Counted from the first letter of the stretch, positions 8,479 to 17,845 are shown. The stretch: DNA of 64,000 nucleotides from Candidatus Melainabacteria bacterium (GCA_016699165.1 CP064963.1:1984001-2048000), one strand, 5' to 3'. Notes: generated from the letters alone by a model not told the origin. Translations and numbers: made by a program.

Positions 8479-9756
8479 ATGAAGTCTTTCGCGCGTAATG
8501 CAAAAGCCTACTTACCGCTCTCACTAGTTATCACCTTAATAGGTGTGCAACCGGCAGCTTTCGCCGGATCGGCGCTGGATCCATATGCTCATATCCAGGC
8601 TCCAGAGTCACCAGCGAAGAAAAAACTGACCAATGTCCCTTCAGTGGACAACGATGCTACAGCTTCCACATATGTCACCATGCCTATGGGCGGAGACACC
8701 AGTCTTTTGCCTCAGCAGCCCAAAAAGCCAGGCATGTTCAGTGGACTGAAAAACCCAGTTGCTGGTTTGCCCAATCCATTTAAAGGAAGTGGCGAGAAGA
8801 AACCACAAGCTCCAAGCTATCAACCAAGCATCGCATCAAAACCAGCCCCAGCTCAAAAGCAAGCTTCTCCTGGATTGATGAAGAAAAGCGCTTCTATGAT
8901 TTCTAGCGGATTCAAGGCTACAGGCAAAATGGCAAGCGCCTCCACAAGCTTTATTCCAGGTAGCGGCAAAGGCAAAAAACAACAAGAGCCAAAAAACAAC
9001 ATAGCCGATGCACCTTCTGGCTCGCTAAACGAAATGTATGTCAACAAAGCCAAGTCGAATATTGCAAAAGCCAAAGAAATTCACAAAGAGCAAAAAGTGG
9101 CTGAAGTCAAATTGCCTCCTAGCACCAAAGAAATGTTAGGCGGACAAAATGGCGAACAACACAAAGTTGCTAGCAAAAAGCGTTTAATTCCATCGATGTC
9201 GGTTCCTTTCATGAAGAAAAAACCACATCAAGAAACCAATTTGGCTGAAACTAACAGTGCAGGCGGTTTCTATCAAGGCGCAATGGACAAAAAAGCTGGA
9301 CACGATCTCAAACCCAGCCAAGAGTTAGCCACCACTAGCAGTGCCAAAGAAACACCTGTAGTTGCAAGCTCAAGCTCCGCTCAACCAAAGAAGAAAGGAC
9401 TTATGCCAGGCATGCCTAAATTGAAAGCGCCACAACTGGCAAGCATTCCTTTTATGGGTGGCAAGAAGAAAGAATCAGCCAAATCAGCTCCTACTCAAGT
9501 TTCGCAACAACACCAAATTCCTGTTTCTCTTGGTGCTGTTTCAAAACCAACCGTGGCTGAGAAAGCTCCTTACGATCCAACCGATCCTTATCCAGATGTT
9601 AAACCAACTTCAATTGCTCAGCACCCAGGTGCTGCACCACCGGCGAAGAAAGGCGGAATGCTCAAAATGCCTTCAGTCAAAATGCCTAAGATTGGTATTC
9701 CTGGCTTTGGCGGCAAGAAAGCCCAGCCACAACCAAAACGCGAAGAGCTGCTTTAA
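8479..9756 (+). CDS. Secreted Lys/Pro/Ala-rich repeat protein
   Basis: The 425-residue protein has a clear signal peptide: basic start, hydrophobic core and PAAFA, with cleavage likely near residue 29. The rest is low-complexity, rich in Lys, Pro, Ala, Ser and Gln. It carries five imperfect modules ending in a GxGKK or FMxKK basic cluster, near residues 83-108, 131-167, 235-248, 306-331 and 391-414. Each has hydrophobic M/L/I-P spacing, such as KMPKIGIPGFGGKK. No known domain was recognised. A basic, disordered exported protein could bind the outer envelope, polyphosphate or nucleic acid, but that is speculation. A strong Shine-Dalgarno lies upstream and a terminator downstream. Confidence 0.8.
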   Translation: MKSFARNAKAYLPLSLVITLIGVQPAAFAGSALDPYAHIQAPESPAKKKLTNVPSVDNDATASTYVTMPMGGDTSLLPQQPKKPGMFSGLKNPVAGLPNPFKGSGEKKPQAPSYQPSIASKPAPAQKQASPGLMKKSASMISSGFKATGKMASASTSFIPGSGKGKKQQEPKNNIADAPSGSLNEMYVNKAKSNIAKAKEIHKEQKVAEVKLPPSTKEMLGGQNGEQHKVASKKRLIPSMSVPFMKKKPHQETNLAETNSAGGFYQGAMDKKAGHDLKPSQELATTSSAKETPVVASSSSAQPKKKGLMPGMPKLKAPQLASIPFMGGKKKESAKSAPTQVSQQHQIPVSLGAVSKPTVAEKAPYDPTDPYPDVKPTSIAQHPGAAPPAKKGGMLKMPSVKMPKIGIPGFGGKKAQPQPKREELL

Positions 9757-9791
9757 GTTCGAGCCTTTGCTGAAGCGCTTGATCAAATTCA

Positions 9792-9822
9792 AAAAGGTAG
9801 GAAGTTTATTCCTACCTTTTCG
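9792..9822 (+). terminator. Rho-independent terminator after the Lys/Pro-rich protein gene
   Basis: A perfect stem AAAAGGTAGGAA/TTCCTACCTTTT with a short GTTTA loop ends in a T run. It sits 36 nt after the stop codon at 9756. Confidence 0.85.
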
Positions 9823-9851
9823 TTTAAATCTAACGCGAATTCTTTAGGCAA

Positions 9852-9907
9852 TTGCATTTAGTGCCGAAGGCCGGCCTGTGGAGGCCGGCCTTCGGCACTA
9901 AATGCAA
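9852..9907. repeat. 25-bp perfect inverted repeat with 6-nt loop
   Basis: The left arm at 9852-9876 and right arm at 9883-9907 are exact reverse complements, separated by TGTGGA. The GC-rich core contains GGCCGGCC in each arm. No T run follows on either strand, so it is not a simple terminator, and the stop-side terminator at 9792-9822 is separate. It could be a REP/BIME-like or MITE-derived element, or a protein-binding site. Confidence 0.9.
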
Positions 9908-9954
9908 AAGACAGTTGAAATTGAAGTGAGATTTGTTCTTCAATTACAAAATAG

Positions 9955-9980
9955 AGGAGCGACTTGCGCCGCTCCTTTTT
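9955..9980 (+). terminator. Hairpin with T run, terminator-like
   Basis: AGGAGCG (9955-9961) pairs with CGCTCCT (9970-9976) and is followed by TTTTT. It lies between the convergent secreted-protein and speD genes and may act as a second terminator. Confidence 0.6.
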
Positions 9981-10010
9981 GGATTTCGATCTATTTTGGA
10001 ATTGACCTTA

Positions 10011-10484
10011 TTAAGGAACGCAAGCCAACGAATTAGAGTTGGATTTTGCGCTCTTCATTTTGGTCTTGTTCAACTCGCGATTTCTATCCGCGCCCAGAAT
10101 GGACACCGCTCTTCCCATGCTACGCGGAAATTCGCGTCCACGTTGGAGAACCTGGTGTTCATAACTTCCGGGTTGGAAGTGGTCGCAGAAGAACTTTATG
10201 GCAGCATCTACATCAAAATCCTTGCAAGAGAAAATGTCTAGAGTGACAAATCCCTTTTCAGGAAAGGTGTGGATGTTGATGTGGGATTCCGCAATCAAAA
10301 CGATTCCGCTTACTCCCCAGTCCTCTGGAACAGCGCCGTTATACGTAAAGACGTATGGTGGCATGATCTTGGTCATTTCGAGCTTCGGTGGATAAGCATC
10401 CAGTACTTGGCTCATTTTGTTCATATCGGCTAACGAGTCCTTAGGACAATCGTAGGCTTCGAGAATTAAGTGTGGTCCGAACAT
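10011..10484 (-). CDS. speD: S-adenosylmethionine decarboxylase proenzyme
   Basis: SpeD makes decarboxylated SAM, the aminopropyl donor for spermidine. The proenzyme cleaves itself before a serine that becomes the pyruvoyl group. In ESHINIHTF the processing serine is Ser67, followed by His68; His72 and Cys87 (DIFSCKDFD) match the processing and proton-donor positions. The start at 10484 (MFGPH) is chosen because GGGGGAAGAAAC lies just before it; a longer reading to 10580 has no such site. The 157 residues are a little longer than the short bacterial class because of a Lys/Ser/Asn-rich tail. No spermidine synthase is nearby. Confidence 0.9.
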   Translation of the reverse strand: MFGPHLILEAYDCPKDSLADMNKMSQVLDAYPPKLEMTKIMPPYVFTYNGAVPEDWGVSGIVLIAESHINIHTFPEKGFVTLDIFSCKDFDVDAAIKFFCDHFQPGSYEHQVLQRGREFPRSMGRAVSILGADRNRELNKTKMKSAKSNSNSLACVP

Positions 10485-10501
10485 GTTTCTTCCCCCTTTT
10501 A

Positions 10502-10518
10502 TTCCGGCTGACCCGGAA
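10502..10518 (-). promoter_or_regulatory. Perfect hairpin in the speD leader
   Basis: TTCCGG (10502-10507) and CCGGAA (10513-10518) form a 6-bp stem with a 5-nt loop, about 18 nt upstream of the speD start. It could influence translation, but has no T run and no known riboswitch match. Confidence 0.4.
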
Positions 10519-10876
10519 GGCAAAAGTGATTCCAAGAAAACAAAACAACGGTCATAAGCCTGATGTTTTGAGGGGTACACGAAACGCTTACTTTACACCA
10601 GAGTGTCGGGACGACATTAAAGGTCCTGGGAGTTGGGCGTTGTGTTTGTCGCAGAATTCCTCCTGTTGATAACTAATTAAGATTGAGCAGTTTATTGTAC
10701 AAAAACTAGCTTTTTTCACAACACGCGCCAGACTCTTTTTACCTTTGCAGCTTCGTCTAGGATTACAGAACCAGCTTCCAGTCAAAGTCTTCGCCCGATA
10801 GAAATAATACAAAACAGCACTTAAGCTATCTTAAAATATCCGGCAGAAGCTAGGCGCCGACAAGTTTTCAGATTTT
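10519..10876. other. Intergenic stretch between speD and the SET-domain gene
   Basis: Both neighbours are transcribed leftward, so this region should hold the speD promoter. Only weak open frames cross it; one of 74 codons on the minus strand (10588-10812) has no recognisable motif or ribosome site. I see a short AAAAACTAGCTTTTT palindrome near 10700 but no RNA gene. Confidence 0.5.
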
Positions 10877-11380
10877 TTACGGGTGTGAAAATCGACTCTG
10901 AAGAAAAGGACTCAGGCAATCTTTGCGCTCGGATCTCTGAGAATCGCTGAGATATCTAAAACCTTTTATGTCACCAACACACTTTGCCGTCCCGCACCTA
11001 CAGCTAAAAGCAATGTCACTATTGGCGCTTGCTTCTTGCTCGTACATGTCCCAGTCGGTGGTGTTGTAGTCGAAGGTGAGTTCTTCCCCCTCCAACATAT
11101 TTTTGAGCACGAAGAGAACTGGAGTTTCGCCCTCAAAGCGAATGACACAATTGGGATCGCAACTGTGATTGATGAAGTCATCGAACTCGCCTACGCCCTG
11201 GAGAAAAACATTTGCGTCTAATTGCAAACACATGGCGGTTATGTTTTTCATGTCGGTTATATAACCGCTGCAAACGCAGACGCGAAGCCCGGCTTGCAAG
11301 TCACGTCTGGCAAAGACTCCGCGTCCTTTGCCTTCAACTGTACAAACCTCAAATCCTTCAGGGCATCTAATAGTCTGCAA
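10877..11380 (-). CDS. SET-domain protein (putative protein lysine methyltransferase)
   Basis: The 167 residues are almost entirely a compact SET domain. GKGRGVFARRDLQAG is the SET N-motif, FINHSCDPNC (69-78) is the SAM/knot motif, and GEELTFDYN (98-106) carries the catalytic Tyr. A post-SET cluster follows with Cys127, Cys129 and Cys134 (CRCGTAKC), which with Cys74 can bind zinc. SET enzymes methylate protein lysines using SAM; bacterial targets are mostly unknown. The start is a TTG with AGGAG upstream. It lies 103 bp downstream of dnaE on the same strand. Confidence 0.88.
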   Translation of the reverse strand: MQTIRCPEGFEVCTVEGKGRGVFARRDLQAGLRVCVCSGYITDMKNITAMCLQLDANVFLQGVGEFDDFINHSCDPNCVIRFEGETPVLFVLKNMLEGEELTFDYNTTDWDMYEQEASANSDIAFSCRCGTAKCVGDIKGFRYLSDSQRSERKDCLSPFLQSRFSHP

Positions 11381-11483
11381 TTTCTTCCAACTCCTGAAAT
11401 TGTGGGCCGAAATTATTATGCCCGAAATCTCAGATTTGAAGATAAAAATTTGTCATCCACTTGATATGCAAACTCGACGCTTT

Positions 11484-14400
11484 CTAGAACCTGACGGGAC
11501 TGGTGAGCACTCGAACTGAATTGTCGAAGTTCTGCTCAAGGTCTTGGATCAAGCGAGGTGAGCTCTGCACCCAGAATTGAGAGCCTACAAGAATCACCTG
11601 ATTTTTGTTTCCGCTGGTGAAGTGCAGCATCACTGGATCTTCGCCTCTGTGTGAAATCAATACGTCTTTGAGACGGTGCATAGTGGCGTAGGAGAGCGGA
11701 TTTTGCTGTCCCGGGAAGAAAATATTAACCATCGACACATCCGCGATGCGACGAGCAGTCAATGCCGAAACGCTGAAGCCTTCGTCGTTCTTGCGAATTT
11801 TCCCTTTGATGAGCAAGAGAGATTGTGAAGTCAAAAGTCCGTCATCAAGCTCCTCAAGAGGTTTTCCGTAGAATACAACTTCGCATTTTCCAGTTAGATC
11901 TTCCATTTTGACGATGGCGATCATTTTATTTTGCTTGGTCAATTTTTTCTCAACGGCGTTGACTAATCCGCCCACTATGACACTTGTACCATCAGATGCT
12001 TCAGCCAGATCCTTTATTGGATGCGTGGTCATATAGCGCAATCTGTTGGCTATACGTGTCAGAGGATGGCTTGTAACGTAGAATCCGACAAGCTCGTGCT
12101 CCATCAACTGCATTTCGGTCTCGCTGAATTCAGTCGGATCACCAGTTAATGGCTGATTGTCGAAATCGAGGTCCGCGCCTCCCTTTTCGGCGGCGAAGCT
12201 AAAAAGACTAATTTGTCCCGAGGCTTCCTGAGCTTGTTTGCGAGTGGCGCGCTCAACCAGGGCGTCTATGTTTGCAAGAGCTTGCTTGCGCGAAACGCCT
12301 AGATTGACGCAAGCTCCGCATTTGATCAAAGCTTCAAGCGCTCTTTTGTTCACTACTCTTAAATCGAGTCTGGCAATAAAGTCTTGAATGGATTTGAACT
12401 TGCCACCTTCTGTGCGTTTTTTTACAATTTCTAAAACAGCAGCTTCGCCCACGTTTTTGATACCAGCCATACCAAATCGAATTGAGTTTCCGTCAGCCGT
12501 GAAATCGAGACCAGAAATATTCACATCAGGAGCCAATATCGGGATATCCATGGCCTGACACTCAGCGATATAACCTTGCACTTTGTCTTGATCAGATGCC
12601 ACCGATGACAGAAGTGCTGTCATGTACTCGACTGGATAATGCGTTTTCAAATACGCCGTTTGGTATGTAACCATGGCGTAGGCTTGGGAGTGCGACTTGT
12701 TGAAACAGTATTCGGCAAACTGAATCATGATGTCGAACAGCTTTTCTGAAATGGCGGCACTTATGCCATTCTTGGCGCAACCGTCCATAAAGCGGCCGCG
12801 GTGAGTTTCCATTTCCTCGGGCTTTTTCTTACCCATCGCTCGACGCAGCAAGTCGGCTTCACCAAGGCTGTAACCACCAAGCTTTTGTGCAATTTGCATA
12901 ATCTGTTCTTGATAGACTATTTGCCCGTAGGTGTCTTTCAAGATTGACTCAAGCATGGGCGTTTCATAACGGATTGGTGTTTTTCCGTTCTTACAATCGA
13001 TAAACTTTTCGATCATGCCCGAATCAAGCGGACCTGGTCGATAAAGTGCGATAAGTGCTGAAATGTCTTCCAGGTTATTTGGCTTCATGTCGCGCGCTAC
13101 TTGTCGCATGCCGCCTGATGTTTCAAGCTGGAATATGCCTGCAAGATCGCCGTTGCTTATAGTTGTGAAAACTTTTTCGTCGTCGAGTGGAAGCGTGTCT
13201 GGATCAATTTTCAGACCGCGTGTTTCTTCGATAATTGAGACTGCTTTTGCAATCATGGTCAAGTTGCGCAGACCCAAGAAGTCCATTTTAACAAGACCCG
13301 CATAAGCGATGTCTTCCATGTAGAACTGAGTGATGATAGTTCCGTCGTTATTTCTTTGTACTGGCACTATCTCATCAAGCGGGACATCTGAAATTACTAC
13401 GCCGGCTGCGTGCATACCAAAGGTTCTGTTCGTGCCTTCGAGCTTGATGGCGATGTCTATGACTTGTCTTGCTTCTTCGTCTATGTTGTAGATTTTTTTA
13501 AAATCTGGGTGATCAGTAATCATTTCTTTTAGTGGTGTCGTTTTTCCACGCACCACCGGCACCATCTTAGCCAGCTTGGTCGATTCTGAAAAAGGGTATT
13601 CGAGCACGCGCGAAACATCTTTGAGAACCGCTTTAGAAGTCATTCTGTTGAATGTGATGATTTGCGCGACACGGTCAAGTCCGTATTTTTCTTGAACGTA
13701 TTTGATGATTTCTTCGCGCCGCTCGATACAAAAATCGGTATCGATATCGGGCATGGACGCGCGCTCTGGATTCAGAAATCGCTCGAAGAGCAAATTGTAT
13801 TTAATGGGATCTATGTTTGTGATACCAAGGGCAAAAGCTACAAGACTGCCTGCAGCTGAGCCTCTTCCTGGACCAACTGGAATTCCTTGATCTCTGGCAA
13901 ACTGTATAAAGTCAGCCACTATTAAAAAGTATGCGCAGAAGTTTTTGTCTTCCATCACCTTAAGTTCAGTGATGGCGCGCTCTTCGTATTCTTTGGGAAC
14001 GTCTTGATTTACTTTCTGTCTGATACCATCGAAAACTAATTTATTCAAATAGCTCTCGACTGTGTAACCAGGCGGTACTGGAAAATCTGGCAATCTGGGA
14101 TCGCCGCCAAGTTTGACTGGTTCTACCTTGTCAGAAATTTCTAGCGTACTTAAAATAGACTCTTCAACATACTCGTCGTCTAAGTGATCGCGGAACAATG
14201 CCGCCATCTCATCGCCATTTTTGATGTATTCCCAACCGGTGAATTTCATCCGATTTTCGCTTGTCACTACTTTGCCCATTTGAATACAAAGCAAGCAATC
14301 ATGCGCTGCGGCGTCTGACTTATTAGTGAAGTGAGAATCGTTGGTACAAACCAGTTTGATGCCTAACTCGCGCGAGAGTTGAATAAGCATTTTGTTGACC

Positions 14401-14953
14401 TTGCGGTCTTCAGGCATGCCGTGGTCTTGAATTTCTAAATAATAGTTCTCGCCAAAAGCGTCTTTATACCAGGCAGCGACTTGTTTTGCTTCTTCATATC
14501 TATCGCCAAGCAAATGCTGACAAATCTCAGCTCCAAGACAGCCAGACAAAATCATCAGTCCTTCGCGGTACTGATAGAGCATGTCTTTGTTTATGCGCGG
14601 CTTGTAGTAATAGCCTTCAATATGCGCACGCGAATTTAGTTTGACTAGATTCTTGTATCCTTGCTTGTTTCGCACAAGCATAGTCAAGTGATACAAATTG
14701 GTTTTAGTTTTTTGTCGGTTATATCGCCATCGATAATATAGGCTTCACAACCCAAGATTGGCTTAACACCGCCAAGTTCGTGACAGGTCTTGGATAACTC
14801 AACTGCACCATACATGACACCATGATCGGTGATAGCCACAGCCGGCATATTCTCGGCTTTGGCTTTTTTCACCAGGTCTTTAATCACCGTAGCGCCGTCA
14901 AGCAGACTATATTCGGTGTGCAGGTGCAAAGGTACGTATGGGCGCGGGCTCAT
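11484..14953 (-). CDS. dnaE: DNA polymerase III alpha subunit, frame broken by one base near the 5' end
   Basis: DnaE is the replicative polymerase. The 5' piece (14953 to about 14714) encodes the PHP start: PLHLHTEYSLLDGA, then AITDHG at 40-45 and GCEAYIIDGDITDKK. The frame then stops at 14684. The next frame continues TKTNLYHLTMLVRNKQGYKNL to the end at 11484. Joined, the protein is about 1,156 aa, the normal DnaE length. The catalytic PDIDTDF then puts Asp403 and Asp405 next to the E. coli positions 401 and 403. The break lies at a run of six A on the coding strand (T6 at 14708-14713); a seventh A would restore the frame. There is no intein. It may be a sequencing error, a true mutation, or slippage. 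Confidence 0.93.
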
Positions 14954-15002
14954 GCAAGCAACTACCTTTTCTATTGGAAAGTCCAGATATATAAATGATA
15001 GC

Positions 15003-15034
15003 GAACTTGAAGCCTTCCTTCACCAAGTTCGTCC
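15003..15034. repeat. 8-bp inverted repeat between dnaE and the small basic gene
   Basis: CGAACTTG and CAAGTTCG are separated by about 14 nt in the intergenic region upstream of dnaE. It may be a weak terminator or a binding site for dnaE control. Confidence 0.35.
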
Positions 15035-15116
15035 ATATTTAAAGACGATATTTTGGCTAAAAAAGTTCAATCCAAAAGATAAATTCTTGCAGGCCCGCAG
15101 CCAGAGTTTAGTTAGA

Positions 15117-15341
15117 TTAGTTCAGGACCAAATTCTTGGCGTGAGGATTGACCAGATTTCTGCGTGTACGACGACGAGAAACAGGGTGGCGATGTGATTC
15201 TTTCTTAGTTTGTTCAATACCCATATCAATGAGACGAGACTGCAAAGCTTCTTCTCTTTCTACAACCGATATGGCTTGTCTAAACCACATTCTCAAACAA
15301 GCTCTTTCTTCTTGTGTTAGACGAATATCGGAATCTTTCAT
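15117..15341 (-). CDS. Small basic hypothetical protein
   Basis: I choose the ATG at 15341 because AAAGGGTGG lies about 7 nt upstream. The product is 74 aa. The N-terminal half is predicted helical (LTQEERACLRMWFRQAISVVEREEALQSRLIDMGIE is the region, residues about 8-43), and the C-terminal half is rich in Arg, Lys and His. No family is recognised. It is oriented as a possible upstream neighbour of dnaE, about 160 bp away. Confidence 0.55.
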   Translation of the reverse strand: MKDSDIRLTQEERACLRMWFRQAISVVEREEALQSRLIDMGIEQTKKESHRHPVSRRRTRRNLVNPHAKNLVLN

Positions 15342-15493
15342 TGACGCCACCCTTTATTTTTTTCCAGTATAAAAACGTTTAAAAACGTGTGCCTGAGAGC
15401 AATTTGCTCACACTTCGCAAGCACCTCTATATTTCCATTCTAATGACAACAAATCCAAAGGCAATACTTGACAACCCCCTTGACGCATTAGCA

Positions 15494-16072
15494 TTACTTA
15501 GTCTTCAGGATTTTGCTCAAAACGACAAAAATTCCAGGCATGGCAAGAAGCGGAAACCAGGTCTGGAAGAGGATCGGCAGACCTGCGTAAAAAAAGAGCC
15601 AACCCCACTTGATACTACGGACAGTTCGATTCATTATCACTAATATTAGACCAAATAAAGAAAAGGAGAGGCCAAGACACGCTAAAGACAAGCTTCCAAA
15701 AAAAATATCAACCTGCGCCAGCCCCATTTTTTGACAGAGCATGCAACACATAAAATACAAAATCGAATAAATGATAGTAGCCAAACACAAGGGCTGGAGT
15801 GATTTTTCGATACGCAAATTCTTTTTGAAGAGAGCAAACTCAAAGTATTCTTTTTGCTCGGCAATAATGAGACCGTCTTCAGAAATGTTTTTAGGCTTAA
15901 ATCCGTCGAAGCGAAACCCGCACACCATCGCGGTTACAACAAACATGGCATAAAGCGCTTGTTCTTTCCATTCAGGCAAAGCGAACTGATGGCGAACACC
16001 ATATAAAGGTAGAGCAATAAAAATCAGAGCAAGCACGCCAAACAGCAAGGCATTGCCGACACGCTTTGGCAT
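15494..16072 (-). CDS. Multi-span membrane protein downstream of ruvA
   Basis: The 192-residue protein has about five or six hydrophobic segments, near residues 8-28, 38-55, 95-117, 122-147 and 155-187, with a short soluble stretch around residues 56-92. No family is recognised. Its ATG lies 3 nt after the ruvA stop, so the two are very likely cotranscribed. Confidence 0.75.
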   Translation of the reverse strand: MPKRVGNALLFGVLALIFIALPLYGVRHQFALPEWKEQALYAMFVVTAMVCGFRFDGFKPKNISEDGLIIAEQKEYFEFALFKKNLRIEKSLQPLCLATIIYSILYFMCCMLCQKMGLAQVDIFFGSLSLACLGLSFSLFGLILVIMNRTVRSIKWGWLFFYAGLPILFQTWFPLLAMPGIFVVLSKILKTK

Positions 16073-16075
16073 AAT

Positions 16076-16729
16076 CTATTTGACGCTAGCCTTGCCCAGC
16101 GCACGCAATGACAGCTGCACCAGCATTTCAACATCAGGCTCGTCGTTTGATTTGTCACTTAACTCGTTGTCTTTCTTGACCGAATCTAAAGCCATGTTTA
16201 TCTCTGTGGCTGTGTAACCAAGCCCTTCCAAAATCATACGTGTCTCATCAAAAGTGGCGCGCAGATTATCTTTGACCACAGGCTTTGTCGATTTATTGGC
16301 ATGAGGAGCGAACTCGTCCATTTTCGATTTTAATTCGAGCATAATTCTCTTAGCCAGCTTTGGTCCAACACCTGGTGCCTGACTCATTACACGGTCGTCC
16401 TGATTGACGATTGAATCAATACAATGATTCATCCCAAGCGTTCCAATAATAGACAGAGCCACCTTAGGACCTACGCCTGTCACTGTTTTTAGAGTCTGAA
16501 AGAGTTGGCGCTCTTCTTGAGTCTCAAATCCAAAAATAGTTAGCTCGGTCTCACGAACAGCTAGAAAAGTATGAACAATGACGTCTTCGCCCACTTCGCC
16601 AATTGAAGCCAAATTGCGCTGTGCCATCCAAATTTCAAAACCGACGCCGCTCACGTCAATCAAAAGTCGATCCACCGGCTGGGTGGACAACTCTTTGTGA
16701 GCGATAGTCCCTTTCAAGAATGCGAACAT
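16076..16729 (-). CDS. ruvA: Holliday junction DNA helicase subunit RuvA
   Basis: RuvA binds four-way junctions and loads the RuvB motor during recombination repair. The 217-residue protein starts MFAFLKGTIAHKE and has an N-terminal OB fold. Two helix-hairpin-helix motifs follow (VTGVGPKVALSIIG and APGVGPKLAKRIMLEL). The C-terminal domain III has GLGYTATEINMAL, the RuvB contact. ruvB and ruvC are not in the window. Confidence 0.96.
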   Translation of the reverse strand: MFAFLKGTIAHKELSTQPVDRLLIDVSGVGFEIWMAQRNLASIGEVGEDVIVHTFLAVRETELTIFGFETQEERQLFQTLKTVTGVGPKVALSIIGTLGMNHCIDSIVNQDDRVMSQAPGVGPKLAKRIMLELKSKMDEFAPHANKSTKPVVKDNLRATFDETRMILEGLGYTATEINMALDSVKKDNELSDKSNDEPDVEMLVQLSLRALGKASVK

Positions 16730-16771
16730 GACTTAAAGAATAAAGCTAATGACAGCTTGTGTCGATGGGTT

Positions 16772-17845
16772 TTAGACTATTGGCTCACGAATGCGCCGAC
16801 TGAGCGCTTGCGATTCTTTGTGGCGACCCATTCGCTCTAAAAGAGTGGCATAGTCATGAAAAAAGTGTTGTACAGAAGTCTCAAATTCCAGATCGAATTT
16901 GTCTACGATTTTGAGCATTTCGGCAAATCGCGGCTCAACAACGTGATATTTGCCACTTTCAAAAGACAGAGCATATGCGGCTTTGTACACGTCATGCAAA
17001 CGTACAAATTCGTCTAAGGCACGCTGTCTAGGTAATGCCGCTGGCACAAGAAACGAGGCTTTACGATCAATCTTTTCGCGTGCAACGGCCTTTAAATATT
17101 CGTATGCGGAACTGCCTGGCAGCCCGGTTCCCTCAGCTACAGCGTCGCTTGGGACGTTGAATTGTCTTTGTCCATTTGAAAAAGACAAATTTAGCGTAGA
17201 AATATCGGAGCGATAAATGACAGTCTCTTCAAAAATTAGCTCTATCTCGTCCCAACGCATTTCGTTGCCATCGTATTTGATACCATCATTATCAATGCGC
17301 AGTTTGACCGAAGCCCACTCAATCGGTTGCAGCTTCAATGTCGCAAGCAAATGCGATTCGCCCGTTTTTGGATCTATTAGAAAATGGCATTTATCTTTGA
17401 GCATAGAATCAAGTGTTTCAGTAATAAGCAAATATCGTCCTTGACTTAAATCTGTGCTTAATTCTTTTCTGCCCGCTTTGAATTCGAGCATCGCAAGCCC
17501 GACTTCATTGACTGATTCAATTTCGCTCCACGCCATCTCGATTGCGTCTTTTCCGGCTGGAACATAAATGACTCCCCAATCGTTTAAAACCATTGAGCTT
17601 GCAAGTGCCATGTTCTCTTTGATTTCAAGCTTGCCTGCCACACCACCTGTGTGTCTGCGCGCTATTTTCAAAGCTTTGGCATTACTGCCTTCGCCAATTT
17701 TATAAAGCACAACAAGAAAAATAATTACAAACGGAATTAGTATAAAAAAGACCGGCACCATGCACATAAAAATGCACAAAACAACAAGCCCTACTATGAT
17801 GGCTGGAGATTTAGTTATTTCGGCAATTTCTTTGCGAACGTCCAA
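16772..17845 (-). CDS. Membrane-anchored hypothetical protein
   Basis: An uninterrupted frame reaches 17986, but its first 35 or so codons read through the tRNA-Pro gene and cannot be coding. I place the start at the TTG at 17845, the first plausible in-frame start after the tRNA, without a clear Shine-Dalgarno. The product is about 357 aa. Two hydrophobic segments lie near the N terminus (SPAIIVGLVVLCIFMC and VFFILIPFVIIFLVVLY), followed by a soluble part with two similar beta-rich PH-like stretches (MAWSEIESV and MRWDEIELIFEE). The C terminus is helical and TPR-like (ALSRRIREPIV at the end). Function is unknown. Confidence 0.7.
   Translation of the reverse strand: MDVRKEIAEITKSPAIIVGLVVLCIFMCMVPVFFILIPFVIIFLVVLYKIGEGSNAKALKIARRHTGGVAGKLEIKENMALASSMVLNDWGVIYVPAGKDAIEMAWSEIESVNEVGLAMLEFKAGRKELSTDLSQGRYLLITETLDSMLKDKCHFLIDPKTGESHLLATLKLQPIEWASVKLRIDNDGIKYDGNEMRWDEIELIFEETVIYRSDISTLNLSFSNGQRQFNVPSDAVAEGTGLPGSSAYEYLKAVAREKIDRKASFLVPAALPRQRALDEFVRLHDVYKAAYALSFESGKYHVVEPRFAEMLKIVDKFDLEFETSVQHFFHDYATLLERMGRHKESQALSRRIREPIV

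Noticed and set aside
10588..10812. 74-codon minus-strand frame between speD and the SET gene
   Set aside because: It has no ribosome site and no motif, and it is of the kind that appears by chance.
11484..14953. Split-intein or intein in dnaE
   Set aside because: Cyanobacterial dnaE often carries a split intein, but both parts here meet without any insert; the break is one base.
15389..15643. 84-codon plus-strand frame
   Set aside because: It overlaps the coherent membrane protein on the other strand (15494-16072) and has no recognisable family or ribosome site.
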